Shown here in pieces: positions 16,935 to 23,770 of a DNA stretch of 52,352 bases. Source of the stretch: Planctomycetota bacterium (GTDB lineage: Bacteria > Planctomycetota > UBA11346); NCBI GenBank assembly GCA_023150565.1, contig JAKLKR010000012.1, positions 1 to 52,352 on the forward strand, in the 5' to 3' direction. The position numbers and the translations under genes are program-made. The notes under the pieces were generated by a model. It searched no databases, was not told where the DNA came from, and saw only the letters and a program-made list of their open reading frames with translations. Each line of letters opens with the position of its first letter. The first letter of the stretch is position 1.

Positions 16935-17192
16935 ATGGACCAGGGCATCAAGCAGTTGTGCGGCCACCACCTGGGCGGCTCCGATGGCGACATCGGCACG
17001 GTAAAGGACTTTTTTTCGACGATCAGCGCTGGGTGGTGCGCTATGTCATCGTCGACACCGGTTCGTGGCTGTCCAGCCGCCAGGTGCTGATCACCCCTCA
17101 TGCCTTCACCACCCTCGAGCACACCGGCAAACGCCTGCTGAAACCTCGCCGCGGCCGAGGCTGGGCTGGCGCAAGCTCCGTTCCCGGTGTAG
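16935..17192 (+). pseudogene. decayed PRC-barrel domain gene (two frameshifts)
   Basis: From the ATG at 16935 one frame reads MDQGIKQLCGHHLGGSDGDI and GTVKDF. A 7-T run at about 17010-17016 then shifts the reading to another frame giving FDDQRWVVRYVIVDTGSWLS and SRQVLITPHAF. Joined, this is a PRC-barrel domain (GxIGxVxDFxFDDxxWxVRYxVVDTGxWLxxRxVLxxPHA). After RLLK a second shift is needed to reach NLAAAEAGLAQAPFPV and the TAG at 17190-17192, resembling the usual NLTRxQ end. PRC-barrel proteins bind RNA or photosynthetic/respiratory complexes, or serve as general stress proteins. The first shift sits in a homopolymer, so a sequencing error is possible there; two shifts in 260 bp make real decay more likely. 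Confidence 0.65.
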
Positions 17193-17217
17193 CCTCGCCT
17201 GATGGATGCGATCGGCA

Positions 17218-17277
17218 CAAATATCCTGATGAAGCACACGATATAGCTATATGCTATCCCGGCAGGGGAACCTGGCG
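17218..17277 (+). promoter_or_regulatory. AT-rich dyad and leader before the prepilin gene
   Basis: An AT-rich stretch with ATAGCTAT and overlapping TATAGCTATATGCTATC dyads (about 17241-17257) stands out from the GC-rich surroundings. TATGCT within it could be a -10 box. The leader then contains AGGGGAACC shortly before the ATG at 17278, so unlike several other first genes this start has a ribosome-site-like sequence. Confidence 0.4.
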
Positions 17278-18033
17278 ATGAACACGCAATGCGGTTTTGC
17301 CGGTCAGATGCAGCGGAGCCACCGCGGGTTCACCCTGATCGAACTGCTGGTGGTGATCGCCATCGTGGCGATCCTGGCCGGGATGCTCCTGCCGGCGGTC
17401 AATCTCGTGCGCAATGCTGCGCGCGGCACGGTGTGCAAATCCAACCTGCGCCAGATGGGCTTCGCCTTGAACACCTATGCCGATGAGGCCGAGGGCCTGT
17501 ATCCGCCCTCCAACATCTATGCCATGGCCAGCGGGCTCACCGGTTCCAACTGGTGGACCAACCTGCTGGACCGGGGGGGCTACATCGAGGTGAACTGGGC
17601 GGCGCCTAACTCCATCGGCAGCGGCAGCATCACCAACGGGATCTTCCGCTGCCCGGAAGTGGCCACCAGCAGCCTCTACTGGGGTGGTGGCCTGGGGGTC
17701 ATGGAGAACAATGCCCACGGCTTCGCGTACCCGGGCCTCGGCCTCTACAACGGCTCGATCCTGCGCACCCAGATCCCCCGGCCGAGCCAGACTGCCCTGG
17801 CCGGCGACGTGGAGCGCAACGACAACCCCGGCCGCCCCGGGGTGTACCTGTCGAGCTGGTCGATGAAATGCCCGGCAGACTGGAACTGGTCCCTGGCAAC
17901 CACGCCGATGCGCGGCGCGCGGCGCCATGGCTCGCAGGGGATGATGAACCTGGTGTGGATGGACGGCCATGTCGAGGCGCGGTCGTGGACCTCGGTATCA
18001 GCTAACCAAGATGATATGTGGCATCATAATTGA
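17278..18033 (+). CDS. prepilin-type protein with H-X-DG motif
   Basis: The 251-residue product carries a longer basic leader ([17 protein letters not shown]) and then the pilin-like helix [20 protein letters not shown] with cleavage expected after G17. The conserved [21 protein letters not shown] follows. The C-terminal motif is [17 protein letters not shown], with 11 rather than 9 residues between H and DG. The central part is Asn/Gly/Trp-rich, as in exported pseudopilin-like proteins of PVC bacteria. The purine-rich AGGGGAA about 10 bases upstream supports the ATG at 17278. It lies upstream of a palindromic operator and the SDR gene on the same strand but is separated from them by about 100 bp with its own promoter elements. 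Confidence 0.85.
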   Translation: MNTQCGFAGQMQRSHRGFTLIELLVVIAIVAILAGMLLPAVNLVRNAARGTVCKSNLRQMGFALNTYADEAEGLYPPSNIYAMASGLTGSNWWTNLLDRGGYIEVNWAAPNSIGSGSITNGIFRCPEVATSSLYWGGGLGVMENNAHGFAYPGLGLYNGSILRTQIPRPSQTALAGDVERNDNPGRPGVYLSSWSMKCPADWNWSLATTPMRGARRHGSQGMMNLVWMDGHVEARSWTSVSANQDDMWHHN

Positions 18034-18076
18034 TTGCATGACGCATACTTGCGACATCGGCAGGAGTACTTCATAG

Positions 18077-18096
18077 ATATATCATATATGATATAT
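18077..18096. promoter_or_regulatory. 20-bp perfect palindrome, probable operator
   Basis: ATATATCATATATGATATAT is a perfect 20-bp palindrome in a very AT-rich island. It ends at the first base of the -35 box TTGACC (18096-18101) of the SDR gene. A repressor bound here would block RNA polymerase. The shape is compatible with GntR- or MarR-type dimers; no such regulator gene is in the window. Confidence 0.6.
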
Positions 18097-18123
18097 TGAC
18101 CAACGAGAGTGGTTTGCTAGGGT
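18096..18123 (+). promoter_or_regulatory. promoter of the SDR-flavoprotein operon
   Basis: TTGACC (18096-18101), a 16-bp spacer and TAGGGT (18118-18123) form the clearest sigma-70-type promoter in the window. The ATG at 18131 is 7 bases after the -10 box, which predicts a leaderless mRNA and argues against the GTG at 18122, which overlaps the -10 box. Confidence 0.65.
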
Positions 18124-18130
18124 GACCGGC

Positions 18131-18916
18131 ATGACCATCCCCGTCGCCCTCGTCACCGGTGCTTCGCGCGGTCTCGGCCGCGGCATCGCGCTCGAACTCG
18201 CCCGTGCCGGCTGGAGCGTGGGCATCAACTATGCTGGCAACCGTGCCGCCGCCGAGGAATGCGCCGGGCTCTGCGCCGGGGTGGCCAGGTCTCCCGACCA
18301 GCGCTTCGTGCCGCTCCAGGGCGACATCGCCCAGGCCGACCAGCGCGCCGCCCTGGTGGCGGGCTGCCTGGCCCAGCTCGGGCGCATCGACAGCCTGGTC
18401 AACAACGCCGGGGTGGCGCCCACCGTGCGCGCCGACCTGCTCGAGGCGGGCGAGGAGAGCTTCGACCGCCTGATGGGCATCAACGCGCGCGGGCCGTACT
18501 TCCTCACCCAGGCGGTGGCGCGCCACTGGCTGGCGCAGCGGCCGGCGCCGGCGGCGAAGCACCTGTCGGTGGTGTTCGTGACCTCGATCAGCGTGCACAC
18601 CGCCTCGACCGGGCGCGGCGACTACTGCATGTCGAAGGCGGCGGTGTCGATGGGCGCCCAGCTGTGGTCGGCGCGCCTGGCCGGCGAGGGCATCCCGGTG
18701 TACGAGGTGCGTCCGGGGATCATGAAGACCGACATGACCAGCGCGGTGACCGCCAAGTACGACGCCCTCATCGCCCAGGGCCTGGTGCCGCAGAACCGCT
18801 GGGGCACGCCCGAGGACGTCGGCCTGGCGGTGGCGGCGCTGGCGGGCGGCTCGTTCCCCTTCTCGACCGGGGCGGTGGTCGACGTCGACGGCGGCTTCCA
18901 GCTGCGCCGGCTGTGA
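18131..18916 (+). CDS. short-chain dehydrogenase/reductase (SDR), 3-oxoacyl reductase type
   Basis: The 261-residue enzyme shows the classical SDR pattern: TGASRGLGRG near the N-terminus (NAD(P) binding), NNAG at about 92-95, the catalytic Ser in VTSISVHT and the YxxxK pair in DYCMSK, then the PG in RPGIMKTDM. It ends in VVDVDGGFQL, the usual C-terminus of FabG-like SDRs. Such enzymes oxidise or reduce sugar, polyol or acyl substrates. The downstream gene, 10 bp away, is an FAD-dependent fumarate-reductase-type flavoprotein, so the pair probably acts in sequence on one substrate, perhaps a sugar or cyclitol derivative. The operator-promoter upstream indicates induction. I chose the ATG at 18131 from the promoter position. 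The actual substrate cannot be read from the sequence. Confidence 0.88.
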   Translation: MTIPVALVTGASRGLGRGIALELARAGWSVGINYAGNRAAAEECAGLCAGVARSPDQRFVPLQGDIAQADQRAALVAGCLAQLGRIDSLVNNAGVAPTVRADLLEAGEESFDRLMGINARGPYFLTQAVARHWLAQRPAPAAKHLSVVFVTSISVHTASTGRGDYCMSKAAVSMGAQLWSARLAGEGIPVYEVRPGIMKTDMTSAVTAKYDALIAQGLVPQNRWGTPEDVGLAVAALAGGSFPFSTGAVVDVDGGFQLRRL

Positions 18917-18926
18917 GGGCGGGGCG

Positions 18927-20981
18927 ATGATCCCCCAGGCCATCCTCGATTCCCTGACCAAGGTCGACATGCCGGCGATCCCGCCGGCGGCGGCGCCGGA
19001 CGAGCACGTCGAGGTCGCGGGCGTGCGCGTGCCGGTGGTGCGCTGCGGCCTGCTGGTGGTCGGCTCCGGCGCCGCCGGCCTGCGCGCCGCGGTCGACGCG
19101 CGCCGCGCCGGGCTCGACGTGCTGGTGGCGACCATGAGCCCGTTCGGCGGCACCTCCGCCTGCTCCGGCTCCGACAAGCAGACCCTGCACACCGCCGGCA
19201 CCTCGCGCCGCGGCGACGACTTCGAGCGCCTGGCGCGCGACCTCGGCGCCGGCGGCTGCATGGACGCCGACACCGCCTACATCGAGGCGGTGGGCTCGCT
19301 GGGGGCGATGGAGGGCCTGCGCTTCCTCGGCCTGCCCCTGCCCACCGACCGCTTCGGCGCCGTGCTGCGCTACCGCACCGACCACGACGACGTCGGGCGC
19401 GCCACCTCGTGCGGGCCGCGCACCTCGCGCCTGATGGTCAAGGTGCTGGCCGAGGAGGCGCTGCGCCTGGGCATCCCCGTCCGCCGCCGCTGCGAGGCGG
19501 TGCGCCTGGTGGTGGACGGCGGCGCGGTGCTGGGCTGCGTGGCGGTCGACCGCGAGACCGCCGCCAACCCCTGGGGCCTGGCCCTGGTGCTGGCCGGGCG
19601 CACGGTGCTGGCCACCGGGGGCCCCGGCGAGCTGTGGCGCGACAGCGTCTACCCCGCCCACTGCTACGGCTCCCTGGGCATGGCGCTCGAGGCCGGGGCC
19701 GAGGCCTGCAACCTGGGCGAGTGCCAGTTCGGCATCGGCACCCGCCGCCAGGAGTTCCCCTGGAACCTCTCCGGCACCTACGTGCAGGTGGTGCCGCGGG
19801 TGTTCAGCCGCGACGCCGCCGGGGTCGAGCGCGAGTTCCTCGGCGAGTGGTACCGCAGCACGCGCGAGATGGCCTCGAACGTGTTCCGCAAGGGCTACCA
19901 GTGGCCGTTCCACGCCACCCGCATGCTGCGCTTCGGCTCCTCGCTGGTCGACCTGGCGATCCACCACGAGAGCCGCCAGGGCCGCACCGTGTTCCTCGAC
20001 TTCACGCGCAACCCCGCCGCGGTGCCGGGCGGGGCGCCGTTCTCGTGCGCCGACCTCGACGACGACGCGCGCGCCTACCTCGAGGCGGCCGGCGCCACCC
20101 AGGAGCTGCCCATCGAGCGCCTGCGGCGGATGAACCCGCTGGCGATCGAGCTGTACCGCATGCACGGCCACGACCTGGCACGCGAGCCGCTGCCCTTCAA
20201 CGTCAACCACCAGCACCTCAACGGCGGGGTGGCGGTCGACGCCTGGAACCGCGCCAGCCTCGACCGCCTGTACGCGGTGGGCGAGGTCGCCGGCACGCAC
20301 GGCGTCACCCGTCCCGGCGGCGCCGCGCTCACCGCCGGCCAGGTGGGCGGCATGCGCGTGGCGGTGCACGCCGCAGCGCACGGCGCCCCGCGCCCCGACG
20401 CCGCGCCCGGCCCGGCGGCGCTGGCCGCCCTGGGCGAGTCACTGGCCCTGGCGCGCGGCGGCGCCGGCCCGGCCGCCGCCCAGGTGCGCGACGAGATCCA
20501 GGCGCGCATGAGCGACCACGCCGGCTTCATCTGCCCGGTGGAAGGGGTGGCGCCGGCGCTGGCGGCGGCGCGCGTCCTGCGCCGGTCGCTGTGGCGCGCG
20601 CCGCTGGCGGTCGCCTCGCCCGAGCGCGCCGCCGAGGCCTTCCGCTGGCGCCATCTGGCGCTGCTCTCCGAGGCCACCCTCGCCACCCTCGACGCCTACG
20701 CCGCCGCCGGCGGCGGCAGCCGCGGGGCGCGCGCCTGGTGCGCCGCCGACGGCAGCGAGCAGCCGCAGGCGCGCGCGGTGGACACCGCCCGCTGGCGCTT
20801 CCGCCCCGAGGACCCCCGCCACCGCGCCGCCAAGCTGACCGTGCGCTGGGACGGTGCCGCCCTGGCGGTGCGCGAGCAGGCCCTGCGCCCGATCGAGGAC
20901 CTGTCGGCGATCTTCTTCGAGAAGGACTGGGGCCGCTTCCTGGCCGGCGAGGTCACCGCCGACGGGTTCGTGCACCGGTAG
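18927..20981 (+). CDS. FAD-dependent oxidoreductase, fumarate reductase/succinate dehydrogenase flavoprotein type
   Basis: The 684-residue protein has a dinucleotide-binding motif after a 45-residue lead-in (LLVVGSGAAGLRAAVDARRA) and the flavin-contact segment SPFGGTSACSGSDKQ. The second FAD half reads GRTVLATGGPGELWRDS, and LYAVGEVAGTHGVTRPGGAALTAGQVGG closes the FAD-binding fold. The capping domain and the His-rich NHQHLNGGV resemble fumarate reductase and L-aspartate oxidase relatives. A C-terminal helical extension of about 200 residues is also present. It should catalyse an FAD-dependent oxidation or reduction of a carboxylate or polyol. It has no Sec or Tat signal, so it is cytoplasmic. 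It follows the SDR gene by 10 bp with GGGCGGGG before the ATG and is clearly in its operon. Confidence 0.82.
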   Translation: MIPQAILDSLTKVDMPAIPPAAAPDEHVEVAGVRVPVVRCGLLVVGSGAAGLRAAVDARRAGLDVLVATMSPFGGTSACSGSDKQTLHTAGTSRRGDDFERLARDLGAGGCMDADTAYIEAVGSLGAMEGLRFLGLPLPTDRFGAVLRYRTDHDDVGRATSCGPRTSRLMVKVLAEEALRLGIPVRRRCEAVRLVVDGGAVLGCVAVDRETAANPWGLALVLAGRTVLATGGPGELWRDSVYPAHCYGSLGMALEAGAEACNLGECQFGIGTRRQEFPWNLSGTYVQVVPRVFSRDAAGVEREFLGEWYRSTREMASNVFRKGYQWPFHATRMLRFGSSLVDLAIHHESRQGRTVFLDFTRNPAAVPGGAPFSCADLDDDARAYLEAAGATQELPIERLRRMNPLAIELYRMHGHDLAREPLPFNVNHQHLNGGVAVDAWNRASLDRLYAVGEVAGTHGVTRPGGAALTAGQVGGMRVAVHAAAHGAPRPDAAPGPAALAALGESLALARGGAGPAAAQVRDEIQARMSDHAGFICPVEGVAPALAAARVLRRSLWRAPLAVASPERAAEAFRWRHLALLSEATLATLDAYAAAGGGSRGARAWCAADGSEQPQARAVDTARWRFRPEDPRHRAAKLTVRWDGAALAVREQALRPIEDLSAIFFEKDWGRFLAGEVTADGFVHR

Positions 20982-21017
20982 CGCATCCCCAGGCATGGCA
21001 CCGGGTTCGGCGCAACC

Positions 21018-21030
21018 TACCCTGGCGCGC
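21018..21030 (+). promoter_or_regulatory. -10-like box before the gene at 21031
   Basis: TACCCT (21018-21023) lies 7 bases before the ATG. No -35 match and no ribosome site are visible. It is another example of the leaderless-type arrangement. Confidence 0.35.
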
Positions 21031-21528
21031 ATGTCCGACCCCATGCACGCCGCGCGCGGCGCGGTGATCCTCGCCGAGTACGTCCAGCCCATGCAGAGCG
21101 GGCGCTGGCTGATCGGCGGGACCCTGACCGGGGTGATCTGCACCCGCCAGGTGTGCGACTTCCCCGCCGGGCTGTCGGCCTACCTGCGCTTCCAGGTCGA
21201 GCGCGCCGGCAGCTATGCGGTCAGCACCGTGCTGGTGGTGCGCAACGCCCCGCCCAACGCCCCGCCGCTGGTCGACGTGCGCGCCGAGGTGCAGGTGCGC
21301 GATCCCAACGAGCCGGTGCAGATGGCGGTGCCGCTGCCGCCCTTCCGGGTCGAATGCCCCTGCCCCCAGGCCGGCATCGCCCCCGGCCAGGAGGCGGTGG
21401 TGCACCTGTCGGTATTGACCCTGGTCGCCGACCAGGCCCTGGCGGGATCGCCATTGCGCATCTCCTTCCGCGCCGCCCCCGTGTCCGAGGCGCCGCCGTC
21501 TGCCGGCCGTCCGCCCGGCGCCATCTGA
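21031..21528 (+). CDS. hypothetical protein, DUF6941-like
   Basis: The 165-residue protein is beta-rich with no signal peptide. Its plan, HAARGAVILAEYVQPMQSGRWLIGGTLTGVICTRQ followed by FPAGLSAYLRFQVERAG, matches the start of small proteins of the DUF6941 type, which open with a similar 'vlcd-v-gk-il-G-y--i' pattern and adopt a beta-sandwich. Function is unknown in that family. The C-terminus is proline/serine-rich and probably disordered. It starts 49 bp after the flavoprotein gene, apparently with its own -10-like box, and precedes the signalling cluster whose promoter begins at 21560. The family assignment is tentative and rests on the N-terminal pattern only. Confidence 0.5.
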   Translation: MSDPMHAARGAVILAEYVQPMQSGRWLIGGTLTGVICTRQVCDFPAGLSAYLRFQVERAGSYAVSTVLVVRNAPPNAPPLVDVRAEVQVRDPNEPVQMAVPLPPFRVECPCPQAGIAPGQEAVVHLSVLTLVADQALAGSPLRISFRAAPVSEAPPSAGRPPGAI

Positions 21529-21559
21529 CCAGGGTCCTGGTGGGGCCATCTCTTGCCCC

Positions 21560-21589
21560 TTGCGCACCCCGCGGTGCGTGGGGTATGCT
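21560..21589 (+). promoter_or_regulatory. promoter of the chemosensory cluster
   Basis: TTGCGC (21560-21565) and TATGCT (21584-21589) are 18 bp apart. Transcription would start near 21596, giving a leader of about 39 bases with GAGG before the GTG at 21635. Unlike the leaderless-type genes, this start has a normal leader. Confidence 0.5.
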
Positions 21590-21634
21590 GGGCCTGGACA
21601 CCATGCGCTTCATCCAGTGCCAACCGAGGCTTGC

Positions 21635-23008
21635 GTGACCACCACGATCACGCCGCGCCTGCCGGACACCTCGCTGTTCCACCGCCGCGCCAGCGACGGG
21701 CGGCGGCGGGTGCTGGTGGTCGACGACGACGCGGTGGCGCGTCGGCTGATGGTCACCGTGCTGGCGGTGCGCGGCTACGAGGTGCTCGAGGCCTGCGGCG
21801 GCGAGGAGGCGGTCGACATCATCGCCCGCCTGGCCACCGAACGCCTGTCGCTCGACTGCATGCTGCTCGACGTGCGCATGCCCGGGCTCGACGGCATGGG
21901 GGTGCTGGAACGGCTGACCGAGGCGGGGACCCCGGTGCCCACCGTGGCGGTGAGCGCGAGCAGCGACCGCGATACCGTCATCCAGCTCATGCGCCTGGGC
22001 TGCGACGAGTTCCTCGACAAGCCGGTGCGGCCGGAGGAGCTGCTGGCGCGCATCAACGGCTTCATCGAGCGCAGCCAGCGCTCCACCGCCCTGCGCCGCG
22101 GGCGCGAGGACCGCCTGCGCGAGGAGAAGGCCAAGCTCGAGCACGAGAGCGAGCGCCATCGCCGCACCGCCCAGCAGCTCGGCGAGCTGAGCCGCCAGGT
22201 CGAGTCGGCGCGCACCGTCTACCAGGACCTGATCGGCACCCCCGGGGTCATCGATGGGCTCGACCTGGTCTGGCGCAACCGCCCGCTGGCCGCCATGGGC
22301 GGCGACTTCCTGGGCGTGCGCGCCACCGACGTCGGCGGTCTGGTGCTGCTCGCCGATGTCGCCGGGCACGATCTCGGGGCCTCGCTGCACGGGGTGCTGA
22401 TCAAGGCCTTCTTCGAGGAGAACTGCCGGCGCGGCCTGGGCGGCGAGGAGTTCCTGCGCCTGCTCAACCGCCAGCTGGTGGGCAGCGGCGCCCAGCGCCG
22501 CCTGGTCACCGCCCAGCTGCTCGACTTCGACCTCGCCCAGGGGCGGGTGACGGTGATCTCGGCCGGGCACCCCCAGGTGGTGGCGCTGCACGGCGGCGAC
22601 GAGCCGGCGGTGATGCCGGGGGTGGGCAGCGTGCTGGGCATGAGCGAGGAGGTGTCGTTCATCCCCGCCCGGCTCGAGCTCGAGCCGGGCGACCGCCTGC
22701 TGCTGTGCACCGACGGGGTGGTCGACGCCACCCGCGTCGACGGCCCCAGCGGCCGCCGCCAGCGTTTCGGCCTCGATGGCCTGCGCGCCGCCGCCGCCGG
22801 CCCCGGCCTGGCCGAGCTGGTGGCCGCGGCCTGGAAGGCGGCCCTCGACCATTGCCGGGGCAAGCCCAGCGACGACATGCTGCTGGTCGGCCTCGAGGTG
22901 CGCCAGCGCGACACCCGCGACTACGAGCCGCAGGCCATCCCCGACCAGGGCAGCGCCACCGTGCGCCGCAGCGACCAGCATCCGTCGACCCCGCCAGCGA
23001 AAGGCTGA
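21635..23008 (+). CDS. response regulator with PP2C/SpoIIE (RsbU-type) phosphatase output
   Basis: The 457-residue protein begins with a receiver domain (about 25-150: VLVVDDDAVARRLM, phospho-acceptor Asp in MLLDVRMPGLDG, switch residue in AVSASS, Lys in FLDKPVRPEEL). A coiled coil follows (about 160-200, REEKAKLEHESERHRRTAQQL), then a SpoIIE-type PP2C domain (210-440) with metal-binding aspartates in MGGDFLG, LADVAGHD, CTDGVVDA and DDMLLV. Proteins of this layout dephosphorylate an antisigma-antagonist (STAS) protein when their receiver is phosphorylated. The next gene, 2 bp later, encodes an RsbW-like kinase fused to STAS, the natural partner. It opens a chemosensory cluster, so CheA is a plausible phosphate donor. 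The start is GTG at 21635 with GAGG just upstream. Confidence 0.88.
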   Translation: MTTTITPRLPDTSLFHRRASDGRRRVLVVDDDAVARRLMVTVLAVRGYEVLEACGGEEAVDIIARLATERLSLDCMLLDVRMPGLDGMGVLERLTEAGTPVPTVAVSASSDRDTVIQLMRLGCDEFLDKPVRPEELLARINGFIERSQRSTALRRGREDRLREEKAKLEHESERHRRTAQQLGELSRQVESARTVYQDLIGTPGVIDGLDLVWRNRPLAAMGGDFLGVRATDVGGLVLLADVAGHDLGASLHGVLIKAFFEENCRRGLGGEEFLRLLNRQLVGSGAQRRLVTAQLLDFDLAQGRVTVISAGHPQVVALHGGDEPAVMPGVGSVLGMSEEVSFIPARLELEPGDRLLLCTDGVVDATRVDGPSGRRQRFGLDGLRAAAAGPGLAELVAAAWKAALDHCRGKPSDDMLLVGLEVRQRDTRDYEPQAIPDQGSATVRRSDQHPSTPPAKG

Positions 23009-23010
23009 CC

Positions 23011-23751
23011 ATGTTCCAGGCCACCGAGAATCCCGGCGTGCTCCAGTTCACCATCTCGTCGGAGATGCCGCTGGTCGACCGCGTGGTCGGCCAGGCCAAG
23101 GACTACCTCACCGCCAACGGCACCACCCACCACACCGAGTTCGCGGTGGTGATGCGCGAACTGCTGATCAACGCCATCGAGCACGGCAACGGCAAGGACA
23201 TCACCAAGAAGGTGCAGTGCGTGGTGGCGCATCTGGGCGGCACCCGCTGGCAGGTCACCGTCATCGACGAGGGCCCGGGCTTCGACTGGATGAACACCAG
23301 CCACGAGATGCCCGCCGACGGCGCCCAGCCGCGCAGCCGCGGCCTGGCCCTGGTGCACGCCTTCACCGACCAGGTGGAATACCAGGGCACCGGCAGCCAC
23401 GTCGACGCCTTCATGACCATCATCAGCCCGACCACCTTCGCGGTGGTCAAGGACGGCGGCTGGGTCCAGGTCACCCCCTCGGGCGACCTCACCGCCTCGT
23501 GCGCCGACGTCTTCCGCCAGCAGCTGCTGCACCTGGCCGAGACCAATGCCCGCCAGGTGCGCCTCGATCTGCGCCACGTGCAGGATCTCGACTCGGTCAG
23601 CCTGAGCGTGCTGATCGCCTTCGCCGGCATGCTCGCCAAGGGCGGGGACTACCGCATCGAGGTGGTCAACAGCTCGGCCGACCTCGCCAACCTCTTCCAT
23701 CTCACCCGCGTGGACCAGGACTTCCGCATCGCCGTGCGTGCGGCGGAATGA
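23011..23751 (+). CDS. RsbW-like histidine-kinase-type ATPase fused to a STAS domain
   Basis: The 246-residue protein joins two partner-switch modules. Residues about 15-140 are a GHKL ATPase with N-box VMRELLINAIEHGNG, G1 IDEGPGFDW and G2 SRGLALVHAFTDQVEY, as in RsbW/SpoIIAB antisigma kinases. Residues about 150-246 are a STAS domain (VTPSGDLTASCADVFRQQL, then LRHVQDLDSVSLSVLIAF). In SpoIIAA the phosphorylated Ser is the second of the DSS pair; here the motif reads DSVSL, so the first Ser is kept and the usual second is Val. The fusion of a kinase and its usual substrate type in one chain is uncommon. It is flanked by the matching phosphatase and by CheA. ATG at 23011 follows the previous stop by 2 bp. 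Confidence 0.82.
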   Translation: MFQATENPGVLQFTISSEMPLVDRVVGQAKDYLTANGTTHHTEFAVVMRELLINAIEHGNGKDITKKVQCVVAHLGGTRWQVTVIDEGPGFDWMNTSHEMPADGAQPRSRGLALVHAFTDQVEYQGTGSHVDAFMTIISPTTFAVVKDGGWVQVTPSGDLTASCADVFRQQLLHLAETNARQVRLDLRHVQDLDSVSLSVLIAFAGMLAKGGDYRIEVVNSSADLANLFHLTRVDQDFRIAVRAAE

Positions 23752-23770
23752 CCCGATAAAGGACAGCGCC

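Noticed and set aside
18122..18130. GTG at 18122 as the start of the SDR gene
   Set aside because: It overlaps the -10 box of a strong promoter, while the ATG at 18131 lies just after it and starts the usual SDR N-terminus.
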